Below are positions 47,026 through 59,171 of a stretch of DNA of 64,000 nt, in pieces (position 1 is the first letter of the stretch; each line of letters starts with the position of its first letter). The stretch is taken from contig JAQFWX010000009.1 of assembly GCA_027605045.1 (NCBI GenBank), forward strand, positions 496,001-560,000. Reading direction: 5' to 3'. This DNA comes from Phallus indusiatus (Eukaryota; Basidiomycota; Agaricomycetes; Phallales; Phallaceae). The translations under genes were made by a program, and so were the position numbers. Below the pieces are notes generated by a model. It was given only the letters and a program-made list of their open reading frames with translations. It was not told the origin of the DNA and did no database searches.

Positions 47026-50000
47026 ATGATGGCTGCGCGACCTTGGACAGCGTCAAAACCGACCGGGGTTCCCCAATACTACGGAGTTGCTGCCACGAGG
47101 ATGTACGAAAACCCCATTGACACTAGTGGTTCTTTACAAGCGGTAATGCCAGCATCCATAATAAAAACTCATGCCAATTCCAATTCTATGAATGTTTACG
47201 CCGATCATAATGCTTTTGTTCACGTAAACACGATTCAAACCCGACAGGCTTCTTCGAGCACTCAAAGCAGTATTGCTTCTTCTCCAGAATTCCCCAATCC
47301 AAATCGTCTAGTACATCAATCGCAGCAGAACCAGAACCAGAGCCATCAACATGTACTGCCAAATCAATGGGCACACCATGCATATTCGTCTGCCGTATAT
47401 CCCAATCCCAACCTCAACCTCAACTCCAATCCCACTCTCAATAACAGTTCTTCCATATCAGTGGCCCCAAAAAGGGATCCAAGAGACTTGCAAGGTGTTG
47501 AATTCGAAGACAATGACGATGATTTTTTCGAGGTTCCAGAACACAGTATACGACGATTGTAAGTTCATGCTCCTCTTCTCGTAATATCAAACTTCTTATA
47601 TGTTCATTTCAACGCTCTTCAGTTCGGGCGCTTGTCGACAATGCAAAAAGCTCAAAACCAAATGCGAATTTATTCCTGAAATAAACATGTGTCGACGCTG
47701 TAAAGTTAAAGAGAGAATATGTGTATTTGAAGGTCGAAAAAAAACCGAGCACAAGTATGTATATCTTTTTAATAACAAACAGAATTGAAATAATAAATTC
47801 AAACCGTATTTTGATTTTATGAATTAGACATGAAGTATTACTTGCCCGACTGCGCGATAAAGAAGCCACAATCGATGCATTGCTCCAAGAAATTAAAAAG
47901 CGCGGGATCGTCCCACAATTCAAAATTGGAGACTTTGATTCTCTCAATTCGAATACCGCATCTCACAAAGATACACCGCCCAATCAGAACACGCAAACTT
48001 GGATTCAAAAATTATACGAGCGGTATCCGCCTGATGCGAATAATGATTGGACGGCCCCGTCTACGGAACTTCAAGGGCTGCCTGAGCAGCAGCAGGTGAG
48101 AACGGAAAGGGAAAGAGAAAGGGAAGACGCTGCTGGTTCAGGTTCGGGTTCAAGTTCAGGCTCGTACTATTCACGCCCGGATCCGAATTTACTAGGACCT
48201 GGGTCTAGAATAACCACGAGCACACGCACACGCAGGAGTAGTATGGGTGCGGAGGACGTCGAATATGAAGAAGGCGATCTACCGCAGTTACATCCTATTT
48301 TGGTACACCACCTTCCTTCTATGCCTGTCCCTGTCGGCTATATTGCAGATCTACGAAGACGTCGTGCCCGTGGGGGTGGGAGTGGGAGCGGGGGTGAGGG
48401 TGGGAATGGTCCTTTGCGCGACAGCTCGGAAGGAGGTCTTAGGTCCGACGACGACGAGGGTAACGACGGCAGGGACCACCGTTATAAAGACGGGGAAGAT
48501 GTTGATGCAGATGAAAACGAGGATGAAGTTGGTGTCGCCCATTCCAAGTATTTCAATCCCGGTCCCGCGTCGGATATCGATCAGCGGCGATTTTATATCG
48601 AGCGGGAGCCTGTGCCGGATATGTTGTTGTATGGTTTGATTACGCTGGACGATGTTGATGAGCTATTTAAGATGTATGTTTTCATTTGTGCCCATCGAAG
48701 AATATTTCCCGTGTTGAGGAAATTTATTCAGCTATTTCCAAAGGATGAACGTAAGTTGATTTACTTATCGTACGCAAAACGTTACCCAACCCCTTTCAGG
48801 CATTTGTTTCTATCCTGGATCCAGTTCTCCACACCCCCGCCAACACATTCAGCAGATCACCCTTTTTATTCACAGTCAGTGAGTGCCGGATCCTCTCCAA
48901 CCCCTTCCCTCCTATGTCAAATTCTCTAACCCCTTTCTCTGTTCCTTTAAATCTCCACTCCCCAGTCTGTGCCATCGCATCACGATATTACACACCAAGA
49001 CGAGCCATCTACAAATATGCCATGCATCTCGCAAAAGTGCTGGCAGGATCATACCTCGTCAACGGCTGGAAAACCGTTGAATTATGCCAGGCTTACATCC
49101 TGCTTAGTACTTTTTCTATGCCAGCTAAGAAATGGGAAGAAGATCGGTCGAGGCTGTACCTTGAATTGGCTATCAGGTAGGGCAGCCCTCTTTGTTTTGT
49201 TTTGTTTTTTGTTTTGTTTTTCCGTCTATCCCTATTTCCGAAACTGACAGCTACACATATCAGGATCGCACTCGACTTGAATATACACAGGCCTCTCTCG
49301 CTATCAAACCTTCCGAATGAAAAGTACGAGCGCGAAAGTCTGAATCGAACGAGAGCGTGGTTGAATTGTTATAATCTCGACTGCTCGATGAGCACGCTTC
49401 TCGGACGACCTGCAATGTTGAGCCATGATATCGTTAGTCCGGATATGACGGGGTGGTATACGCGTTCGCGGTATAATCATCCGTACGATGTCCATCTGTG
49501 TGCGTATACGGAGGCACTCCGTCTCATGTGTCGGTTTCATGAGGCTGTTAGAGGTGATGCGGAAGGTAAAAGAGTGAGTGGATCGTTTTTTTTGCTTTTA
49601 AAAAAACTTTTCGTTACTATACCTTGATTTAAATTTTCCTTTATTATTCTCTCTCTTGTTAATCCGGCGAACATCGTCCTTACTTACCTCTGAATTTTTT
49701 CTCCCTCTGCTGCCTTTTATTTTTATATCATGTTGTTTTTGCGCATTTCCCAGGACCTTCGCTTTTATAAACGCGTCACGCTAGATTTCAATGACCAGTT
49801 GGAGGATGTTCATGCCCGAATTGCGGAACGATACAATCAAGATTCAGACAAAAACGGTGAGTAAATCTACATAAAATTTCCATTTATGGAAAACGGGGCT
49901 TTTGTTTACCGGTTCACCCTTCTCTATGATCAGACTCCGGATGCGTATTTCGCACAGGCCTTTTACCCCTGTAAGTTAGGCCGAGCAAAAACAAGCATTA

Positions 50001-51796
50001 AACGGGGGTAAAATGAATTACGTTTCTTTGTTTCATAGTGTCATCAATTATTATCGCCTTGTCATGTTCTCCTTTGGATTTCAACAGGCGGTTGATCAGG
50101 GTGCATTGCAAAGGGGGGATATCTTCTTTCAAAACGTGAGTAGCCTAATTTCTCTATTTTATACGTAACCGAATGAACACGCTTAAAATCAATTGTTTTA
50201 TTTTTTTTACCGCCGATCCTATATTAATACTGAAGTGTTTCGATGCTGCATGTGCCGTAATTACGAGCATGATAGATATTCTAGCACCGATGGGTTATAT
50301 GCGGTTTTCCCCGGACGGTGAGTTATTTTTCCCTCGCCTTCAAACCTGATCGAAGTCGATCATCTGGATTGATAACTAACTGTTTTTTGTTTATGTTATT
50401 TTGCAGGGTACTTCGTTTTCACCGCATTTGCGGCTGCTTTTCTACTCAAAGTAGGCATACAACTCTCTTAAGTCAAAAAAAAAAATCTCAAGAGAATTTC
50501 TGATTGATATTATTTTAGCTGCTACGGCCTGACTTTGCCAAGATTGTGAAACGGGCACATAAAGACCAGATATCTACTCTTGTCAGGAAATTGATCCGTT
50601 TTCTAGGGTCCGCAGAGGTTACCGTGGACGAACAGCATACACCGAAGCTTTATTCGAGGTTCCTCTCGGAATTAATGGCTAAATTGTTTTCTTCGGCTGG
50701 ATTGTCTTCCACGAGGAGTAAAAGTGCTGTTGGCGCCGATAGGAAGAAAATTAATGAACAGCAGCTGCAGCAGGATCAGAATCAGGATCAAGATCAAAGT
50801 AATGCTGATCATGGCGCGGGTTTGATGTCGACGACAGATTTTGCAGCAGTTCATCCTCAGCCCGACGCACCTCAGTGGAATGGACAACAAAACGGAGATT
50901 CGGTCGATCATGTGAATTCTCAGATGACGTTGCAGTCTGATTATATCCAAAAGCCAACTAATGACGGGCGGTATATATCGGGACAGACTCACGGCGGTCA
51001 GGCTGAGCCTCAACAGTATCCTTATCCTTCTCGAGCCGTCGATGAAGCTGTGTTCTCTGATGGTCAACAACATGCACAACCGCAGTCGCAATCACAGCTT
51101 CCTCAATATCAATATCGAGAGGACGTTAGTGTGTACCCTCAGGCTGTTAATATCGGCACAGGTTTACCTCTTCGTAACGTTAACGCCAACGCCAACGCCA
51201 ACGCCAACACAAACGTCAATACCAATGCTAATGTTAATGCCAATACCGATGTGTTTATGACCGATGATACGATGTCATTACCCGCACTCACAACTGAAGA
51301 GTATATATTATCAATGCAGGCGATCAATAACCCGCGGTGGTGGGAGAATGTGATGATGCCTGGGTTTTCATGGCCTGTTCATTCGAATACGAGTGCGTAT
51401 ACCAATACAAGCCCAGTTGCAGTTGCGGGTGTGGATGCGAGTGGTGTGCCAAGCGCGATGGATCAAGTGCATGGTCATGGTCATGTTTCTGCTGATCCTG
51501 CGTCCGCCAGTACGGTTGGGAGTTATCAATACCAGCAAGTTCAATACGATTCTTCGGGGAAACAGCCGTTTCCAGGACAAAGATTTGTCTTTCTAGAAGG
51601 TGGAGGTGCGCATCCGACCGGAGGAGGAGAAGGAGGAGAGCAACAGCAAATGTATTATAGTGCCACACAACAACAACAGCAACAGCAACAGCAACCATAT
51701 CCATCCGCGGTAGATCTGATAGAAGCTTATCATCCCGCGGACCCGAATTCTGCTGCGTATCAATTTGTAGGACAACCTGAAACGAATTCTTACTGA
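47026..51796 (+). CDS. PriB-like Zn2Cys6 transcription factor
   Basis: Nuclear fungal-specific regulator of more than 1,000 residues. The N-terminus is Gln/Asn-rich. The binuclear cluster is ACRQCKKLKTKC followed by EFIPEINMCRRCKVKERIC (spacing C-2-C-6-C-8-C-2-C-6-C), with a linker and a coiled-coil-like LARLRDKEATIDALLQEI. This order resembles Lentinula PriB and related factors. The middle-homology region runs through LHTPANTFSRSPFLFT, CAIASRYYTPRRAIYKYAMH, YLELAIR plus IALDLNIHRP, GRPAMLSHDIVSPDM and MFSFGFQQAVDQGALQ. The C-terminus is low complexity (Asn/Ala repeats 51175-51255, Gln run 51669-51695). Exons include a 19-nt micro-exon (48732-48750). About ten introns. Role in fruiting or protease control is inference only. 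Confidence 0.88.
51175..51255 (+). repeat. Coding microsatellite/minisatellite (Asn-Ala/Thr repeat)
   Basis: Hexamer-like AACGCC units and degenerate variants, encoding alternating Asn and Ala/Thr/Val inside the PriB-like regulator. Likely length-variable between strains. Confidence 0.75.
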
Positions 51797-53259
51797 TTAT
51801 CCATATTCACGACATACTCACGTTTGTTTGTATTTCATACGGATCTTACCCTCTCATACCTACTTTTCCCGCATGTGTATTCTACCGCAAAGAAAAATAT
51901 CCATGTAAATTATTTACTTGACGGATGAGAGCACGTGTCTGTAGCTTTATTGATATATATTGTGTACACTGCATCGATAAACAAGCTTTGTTTCTAAAAT
52001 TAAATCAAACCACGTTATACATTCAATAAACGCTCCGGCTTTAAATGGAGCTTACGGACTACATCAGACTACATCCCCGAGATTGGGGAAGATATTTTTG
52101 ACTCTCGGAGATAGATGATGATGATGCAACCAACATTATCGCACCGTGCACGCCGCACGCGTGGCATTCCGGCCCATTACGGTGATCACTCGTCCGAATT
52201 CTTTCCGATGCTGCATTCAAAATTAAAAATGGACTTTTTCTATTCTATGGACGCGTGATGCTTTCTGACTCGGGACTAGACGATGAAATTGTATGTTGTG
52301 ATATCGTATTGCAAAATTAAACTCGCGATGAATCGATGACCCGTTGAATTCTCGCTTTGTGTAGTACATATGTACTACATATGCAGTGTGTCATGCACTG
52401 CGCAGCGCGACGGGTGACCAGTGAACGTCAATTGTGATGTCAAAAATGTGGCTACAGGATTGACAGGTTGTGGTTTAGGATCTGAATTCTGATAAGAAGG
52501 AACTGAATTTTAAACAACTTTGGCGTGATCGCTGGCGGGAGGCTGTGCACCCCACGCAAATGTAAATAATCCAAACGCATGGCCATTGGGAGCCTGCCTA
52601 GTACGCAACTTGTTTTGAAATCATATGAAAAGAAAAATTCCTTCGTAGAGTTTTTTTTATATGATCCCAATATGATCCTTTCTGAGATGCCAATTTCAAC
52701 TGCGCATTTGAAAAACAATGGTCGAAGATCCGCCGAAGATTTTGTTTTGGTCTGTCTTCGTTCTTCTCCCCCATGATGTTCAATATCGTTGGTCGTGGCG
52801 AGGCGTGATCGCAGACCACCTGGCATGAGCTGCATGCACAGCTGCGCAATTATCTTCTCGTAATAAAACCATCGGTTGAGATAAGCATGAAGAACAGAAT
52901 TCTAAAAGATGGCGCATTCCGATTGATGCGGATATTTATACAAACTTGTACACTAATAATGAAACAATTGAGACCACAACTAACATAACCATCTCGAGAG
53001 AGGTATAACGATAGTTTGAGCGGGGAAGTCACCGTGAGATAGGGAATAAATTAGAGCTTAAATAAGTGGAGATCTTTGATGGATGGATAATAGAATGAGA
53101 AAAAGAAGGATGGAAGGATGTGTATGGAGAAGACGGGATCGATAAATCAATGAGTGATGATGATTATGATGGTGGCTGGGGTGGTGATTTATCGGGGTCT
53201 GCCAATCGCAACGTGTTAGCATACCTGCTATGAGAATCAGCATGCAGATGTGTCTCAAC
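51797..53259. other. Intergenic region with palindromes
   Basis: About 1.46 kb, no gene supported. It holds the 3' flank of the PriB-like gene, a perfect palindrome at 52360-52379 and an adjacent inverted repeat at 52383-52401. An open frame at 52452-52835 (-) has no support. Confidence 0.5.
52360..52401. repeat. 20-bp palindrome plus adjacent inverted repeat
   Basis: TGTAGTACATATGTACTACA is perfectly self-complementary (52360-52379). Three bases later GCAGTG and CACTGC flank a 7-nt loop. Could be a dyad binding site or chance. Confidence 0.7.
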
Positions 53260-53882
53260 TCACGCGCGAAGCATCTCAAGGAAAGGTGGGGTGTGGGATT
53301 GGAATTTCCTGCTCATGAAAGCGGGTCGGGCGGTATAGCGTACTTCAATTCGCCACCGATTGTTATTTCGGAATAGAGTAAGTTTCCATCTACAAATGAA
53401 AGGAGTTGTAAGAACACAACAAAGAAGAGGTATTATGGGACACGACATACCCTTCTCGAATGAAAGAATTGAAGCCGTGCCGACGAGCCTCGACTAATAG
53501 TTGACGGCGTGCAAAGATGACACTCTGTTGTGTTAACTCTTTCTGGTGTTGGTTATCCTTTGGTCTAACGTAGAATACATAAGTTCGGGAGATGTCTTGA
53601 CGTGCTATGCTTGTTAACGCATTATTGAACCCTGTAGAGTGGAAGTAATAATGAGTATAAAGTACAAAACGACACAAAAAGCTTCAATTACGTACCGTCG
53701 TTGAGATAAGATGCAGTTATGATAGGTGAGATTTCGATACAATCGACGACCTCCCAGCAGCCGTTGTTGGATTGTGTACCCGCCTTTTTTGCGATGGCGG
53801 CGGCAGCGCTGGACGAAGCTGTTACGCCGTTGGATGGAATGCCTTTCGATAGCGTTCGTCGTTTGAAGAAACGCAGACGCAT
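53260..53882 (-). CDS. Conserved basidiomycete protein, paralogue of the gene at 6380-7227
   Basis: Function unknown. Exons 53882-53696, 53631-53451 and 53389-53260 splice in frame to about 165 residues. The start MRLRFFKRRTLSKG is basic. The conserved part reads CWEVVDCIEISPIITASYLN, then YVFYVRPKDNQHQKELTQQ, FARRQLLVEARRHGFNSFI, GWKLTLFRNNN and RWRIEVRYTARPAF. These match the order of blocks in the gene at 6380-7227, including an intron just before the conserved W in both. This copy lacks the long Ser/Thr-rich N-terminus. It ends FLEMLRA. Confidence 0.72.
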
Positions 53883-54600
53883 TATATCATGAAATATGAA
53901 AGATGAGAATAATAGCTTAATTTCGACAGATTGTACGAGATAGCTTTTGTGTTGCAGAAAACACCGAGCTATCGGAGGAAGTTGGGTTGTTGAATACTGA
54001 GCGAATTGCAGTGGATTAAAAATCAAAGGTAAAGAGTCAGAGGGAGCGAATAGGAGATGTTCACCGCATGTTTTTTGAAATTTCTTGCAAGGGAGACCCA
54101 GCTCCAGTCAGTCCTTTTAATGATTCATTCGGCTTTGTTGTTTTCAAACAGGCTGTGTTTGCGGGCAGCGGTCAATGCGGCCGGAGTCAGTTTATGTAAG
54201 CGGCTAACCCCTCGCGTAGAAAGCACAACTGCGACACTAGCACAAATGAGTCAATTTTTACATCATTTATCTGTCTGAACTGCGAGCAATTTGCTGCGAG
54301 GTGATGTCGAAGTTTATGTAGCGCATTTCTTGGAGGACATCGCTTGTCAGCTAAATCGGCTCTTAAATTAGACACTATCTACTGGTGTACCTGAGACTGG
54401 TACGCCGTAGGATGTACTCTATGTAATGGGATACAGTAATTATAGATATAACTATTGCAGGGATGAAGTAAATGTCATTTTGAGTGAATGGAGGAGAATA
54501 GGGTTGAACTGGTTGGATTGGGAGGGGAGAGTAAGAATAACATAACATACTTGGCCATCATGACCGAGCCGGAAAACTTGAATCACCGTTGTATATTGGG
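53883..54600. other. Intergenic region, no gene supported
   Basis: About 0.7 kb between two minus-strand genes: promoter of the small conserved gene and 3' flank of the mitochondrial carrier gene. A 73-codon open frame (54057-54278) is unsupported. Confidence 0.5.
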
Positions 54601-55810
54601 TCATTGATCGTCCTCTAGCTCAGGGCTCGTTTTCGTCAGCAATTTTCCAACACCCTATTAATACAAACCCCACGTCAGTTTCATCGGGCACACAGTCAAA
54701 GATAAAGCACAATCATACCTCGTAACATCCAATCATGATTCCACACGCCGGAGCGATTTTACCTATCCGAGGCGTCAATCCAGCAAACAAAGCCGCAGAA
54801 CCTTCCGTCCGTAACACATGTATCAGAACCGATAATGACCCCTGCTGCTGCGCCGCGGCCGTCGTAGTCGTCGACATTTGAAACGCCTGACGACGCGTCT
54901 TCACGACATCAAACGGATTCGTCATAACAGCGGCTATTGTACCGCTGACAGATCCACTCGCAAAGGCAACAGGAACGCCATGGTATCCTTTTTCTTCAAA
55001 CGTCCTTTTGGACTTTTCGTACAATGCCCAGTAGAGCCCGCTGAAGGTTACGTCCCGCCATAGTGTCGGACCTAAGCCTCGCCATAGCGTGATTATCCCT
55101 TGCGCGCGTGATACTGAGCGGATATCGGAGATGACGGATGCGAATGTGTGGGGTTTGTCTGGTGATATCGGTGTTGATTGGAGGTTTGTTCGGAGGAGTT
55201 CGAGAGGGGAGGATATAGATGAAACTAGTGCTCGTGCTAGGACACCCGACACGAGTGGCGTAATAGAAGGTATTGGTGATATTGGAGGAAGTACGGTATG
55301 TGCTAATTGGTCGTATATTACCATATAACTCGAAGCCGACGGAACAGTTATCATCCTGTGAATTTCAATTTCAAAACCCGCAGAAAAAAAGCTCAAAAAA
55401 TAAAAGAAGACGAACAAAGTGGTCCCAACACCTTTCCATAACCCTCTAACTCCCTCCGTTCTCAACACTTTGGTAAACGCATCAGAAAATCCGGAAACTC
55501 GCTCCGTCTTCATCGTGCCGTTTTCCCATAAACATACAATATTTTCCGCCGACGCATGCGCTCGAGCGAGAGATGACATATTCCTAACACATTGAACATT
55601 AGAAGGTGTACAACAGACTTGAGATGAACCCCTGAACGAAGGACCAGCAGGTATCTGTGTTTGCAACCGAGTTTTTACGACATCGAAGGGCGTCACTAAT
55701 CGAAAATTTCAGTTACGTCAAACTTCTTTTTTCTTCCCCCACGTACTTGTTAATGCAGTCATAGTAGACCCGCATACCGCTCCAACCACTTTGGCATGTA
55801 GAGGCTCCAT
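54601..55810 (-). CDS. MTM1: Mitochondrial carrier, MTM1/SLC25A39-40 type
   Basis: Six-helix inner-membrane carrier. MTM1/SLC25A39-40 members are linked to mitochondrial glutathione import and Mn/Fe homeostasis. It starts MEPLHAKVVGAVCGSTMTAL at 55810; an in-frame stop lies upstream. Three solcar signatures are visible: PFDVVKTRLQTQ, SPLELLRTNLQS and NPFDVVKTRRQAF. Between repeats 1 and 2 lies a long loop with two Cys in CCTPSNVQCVRNMSSLARA, as in this subfamily. Solcar endings GLWKGVGTTL, TLWRGLGPTLWRDVTFSGLY and ALFAGLTPRIGKIAPACGIM are intact. Introns lie near 55697-55748, 55363-55425 and 54657-54718. The C-terminal exon encodes GVGKLLTKTSPELEDDQ. Subfamily call rests on the loop and the PLELLRT signature. 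Confidence 0.86.
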
Positions 55811-56276
55811 GCTACGTAGACTTGGTAATGGTGGTGGGAGGGAACCCTAAGCTGACGGCGGTGCCAATACGTAGACATACGGCATTAAAAAACTTCTCGG
55901 CTCGGGCGTCTAAGTGAATCATATCTGATAAGATGGCGCGATTTGTTGAATATCGGAAGCGAAGCTCCAGCGATTATCATAAGAATGACTCATAAAAATT
56001 AAGCCGATAATGCTTGCTGGAAACAGTCTTATAAATTGATCTTTGTTATCGGACTTCGCGGAGCACAATGCTTGAGCTTAGAATTTGGTTGGAACATAAA
56101 CAATAGGCACATTGAAAATTTGATTTTAGTATACCGATACACTCAACAGAACTAATTTACCAATTACAACCAATTATTTTAACAAAATCTAGCCACAAGC
56201 TTTAACAGTATGAATAATCCAAAACGACGACATTCCAGTCTTCATCTATTCTTTTTCATCACGCTCTGGTGACAGA
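55811..56276. other. Intergenic region
   Basis: 466 bp; promoter of the carrier gene and 3' flank of the methionyl-tRNA synthetase gene. AT-rich at its right end, nothing else seen. Confidence 0.5.
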
Positions 56277-58941
56277 TCACATTTTCTCCAAATTAGCCTC
56301 CGTCTCCTTGACCTTTTGCGCAGACTTGACAACTGGTGCTTTATTAACCTTTTCTTTTTTCTTCTGGCCTCCAGCTTTCGATTTCGCAGCTCCCGGCGCA
56401 CCGTCAGCGACAGCGGTAGCAGCATTATCCGAACCACCCCCAAACCTCGCGCGCCAAATATCAGCCTGCTTCTCCTCTATCCTTTTGAAAAGATACGCCG
56501 AAGCACCAATAGTATGTCCCGGCAGAATATCATTGCTCAGCGCGCTCGGAACGGTACGAGCGGGTGCATTCAATTGAGAAAGGATAGACTCGGAAGTGCT
56601 CGGCATGAAAGGATATACAATTGCAGAAAGTGCGTAAATCAAATTGATACCGCGCGAGACGATTTGAGCGCAGCGTTTAGGATTTTCGGCCAATAGCGCA
56701 TTACCGAGACCTGATTGCTGGAGATACAAGTTGCCTCGTGCGGAAATCGACATGACAACTTGTAAACCTGATCGTAATTTGACGGCATCCATCGTTTCGA
56801 TGTAGTTTTGAAGCAATGTGTTTATTTCGGTTAGGAATGCGTGGTCGGGGTCGTTTGAATCCGTTGGTATTTCGCCGGGTTCATCACCACCATCGGGAAT
56901 TTCGTTATTGTATTTTGCGGCGACGAATTTGATTACTCGATTGACAAAGTTTCCAAAGCTAAAAAAAATTATTCAGGTGAATTCTTTTCAGATATTATAA
57001 AGAAAATGTTACTTGTTTAATAAGATACTATTGTTGACGGTAATCTAAACTTCGTTAAGAACGACAATTCCCGGAGAGAAAGAAAATTATATTAACTTAC
57101 GAATTCGTTCCAAGAAAACATAGAGTCTGAAGTTTCGGGCCTAGTCGATAACAGGTAATATCGCCAAACTGAGGGTGATAAACCTGTCTCTTTGGCCGCA
57201 GGTCCGAATACACCGCGATTACGAGATTTTGAGAATTTTCCACCCTCATAATTCAAAAATTCTAGCGGATCGATATAAGACGATGTCTACTCCCAACAGG
57301 AAAAGAAAAAATATCATACCTGTTGTGGAGATGTGATGCAACATGGTCCAATCCCTTCCATCACCCAATAAAACCGCGGGGAAATATACAGCGTGGAAGT
57401 AAGCATTATCTTTACCCATGAACTGGTATAACTTGACATTTTTCGGATTGTGCCACCATTGCCGCCACTCATCGGTGTAGTTTGCTGTAATACTAGGGTA
57501 TCCAATAGGCGCATCGAACTGGCAAAAGAAAAATCAGCATCACATTTCGAGATCAAAAAATGAGGATCTAGGACATACCCACACATCTACGCGCAATCGT
57601 GGTGATTAATTGAAGGAAATTAAATTAAAAAAGCGCAAGCTCACATAGAACCTTTTCTTTCATCTCCTCATCTTCAGCCGTTTTTCCCGTAATGGGGACG
57701 GGTACACCCCAGAACAAATCTCGAGTGACAGGACTCGGCCTAAGACCGCCTTTCAAACGAGCGTCGATAATTTCACCCTCGTGGTTGATGATGACATTAG
57801 GTCCCCATTTGCCAGCTTTCCAAGAATATTTGATCCACTCCTCTAAACGGGGCTGTACGACGTTTAATTTGACATACATATGTGAAGATGGTCGAGCGAC
57901 GACTGAATGGGTGCGATCTCGCTGACATTTGGGTGAAATTAGATCTAGTGGGTCTAAAGTGCGTGAACACCCGTCGCATTGATCTCCTCGTGCATCCTAC
58001 GAATGAGGAAAAGGTAATGCGCTATTTAGTATATATGGCAGGAGAAAAGAATAACGAAATTGTCCATTACCTCGTATCCGCAATTCGGGCAAGTTCCTTC
58101 CACCAACCTGTCAGCAAGAAATCTAGCCACAATTAAATTAAGTATCATTTAATGACAGTAGTCAAATTTACCGGTTACATCCTTCGCAGAATGTTTGATC
58201 CTTGACTTGTTTCTCCAGAAGATCATTTTTGCTTAGGTGTAAATAAATATCTTGACAGATCCTAGAAGATAATTTTGCTTAGGGTACGAATTTGGTCATC
58301 CAGGAAGACTTACTCTTTATGATGATCTGTCGAAGTACGGCCAAAAATATCGAAACTATGCATTCATTTCAGATAAATTATACATGTCATTGAATAATAC
58401 TCACCCAATTTCGAACCATTCATACGTCTCTCGATGTAATTCATGGTATTTATCACATAATGCTTTTGGAGATATATTTTCTTTTAGGGCTTGTGTTTCG
58501 GTAGCGGTTCCGTATTCATCAGTCCCGCAGACATAAAGCGTCCTCCGATTCCGCGTTCCTGAGGAGAGATGAGACGACAAAAAGTTAACGTGAAGATGCC
58601 CAGTCACGTACGATTATACCTGATCAAGTAAGATCAGTGCGAGTTAGGACAATCCAGTTGATGACTCACCGACTGAAGACATCGGCACTCAATGTGCTAC
58701 CGATAATATTACCTGCGATAGTATTCAAGAATGTGCAGGCTGGGCTTATATCAGTACGTACCGAGGTGAGGGACATTATTACAGTAAGGAAGAGCAGATG
58801 TTATTAAAATGTTGGTTTCTCCTTCTTTGGGCAATCTACGCAAGGTGTTGCAAATTTCGGTGAACAAGAATATTGAGACTTGAAGTTTTTAAGCATCATA
58901 CACTTTTTCACCAGCTTGGGGGACATGGCGCAGTAAACCAT
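56277..58941 (-). CDS. MES1: Cytoplasmic methionyl-tRNA synthetase
   Basis: Class Ia aminoacyl-tRNA synthetase charging tRNA-Met. A short first exon ([13 protein letters not shown] from 58941, or MSPKLVKK from 58926) joins across an intron to [20 protein letters not shown] and VPHLG, the HIGH-type signature. Then [20 protein letters not shown], a zinc-knuckle segment (FCEGC, CPNCGYE, DQCDGC), [16 protein letters not shown], an insertion-domain region, and [12 protein letters not shown], the KMSKS motif with F for M. Then the anticodon-binding domain ([38 protein letters not shown]). The C-terminus is Lys/Ala-rich ([20 protein letters not shown]), short and without a separate tRNA-binding OB domain. 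About nine introns. Divergent from the Ugo1-like gene, 230 bp between starts. Confidence 0.92.
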
Positions 58942-59171
58942 CGGCTTTTCTAATATTTGAAGACATGAATCTCTGCGATCTTGATCTTGCTGAGGTGGAC
59001 AAGGCAAAAAATGGACGAGGAAAGGATATTAAAAGACCACCGCGCATGTAGGGCGCCTATCTCTGCGTGACTCATAACATGCATCCCAACGGAGACGAGA
59101 CTGGACCTCTGTGGGCGTCACTGACATAACAGAAACCCAAAAGAGCCTTTTTTTGTCGTGGATCTCCCCCA
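58942..59171. promoter_or_regulatory. Shared promoter of MES1 and UGO1-like genes
   Basis: 230 bp between divergent start codons; no specific elements assigned. Confidence 0.45.

Noticed and set aside
52452..52835. 127-codon minus-strand open frame as a gene
   Set aside because: No family resemblance, and it overlaps AT-rich intergenic sequence with stops in any spliced extension.
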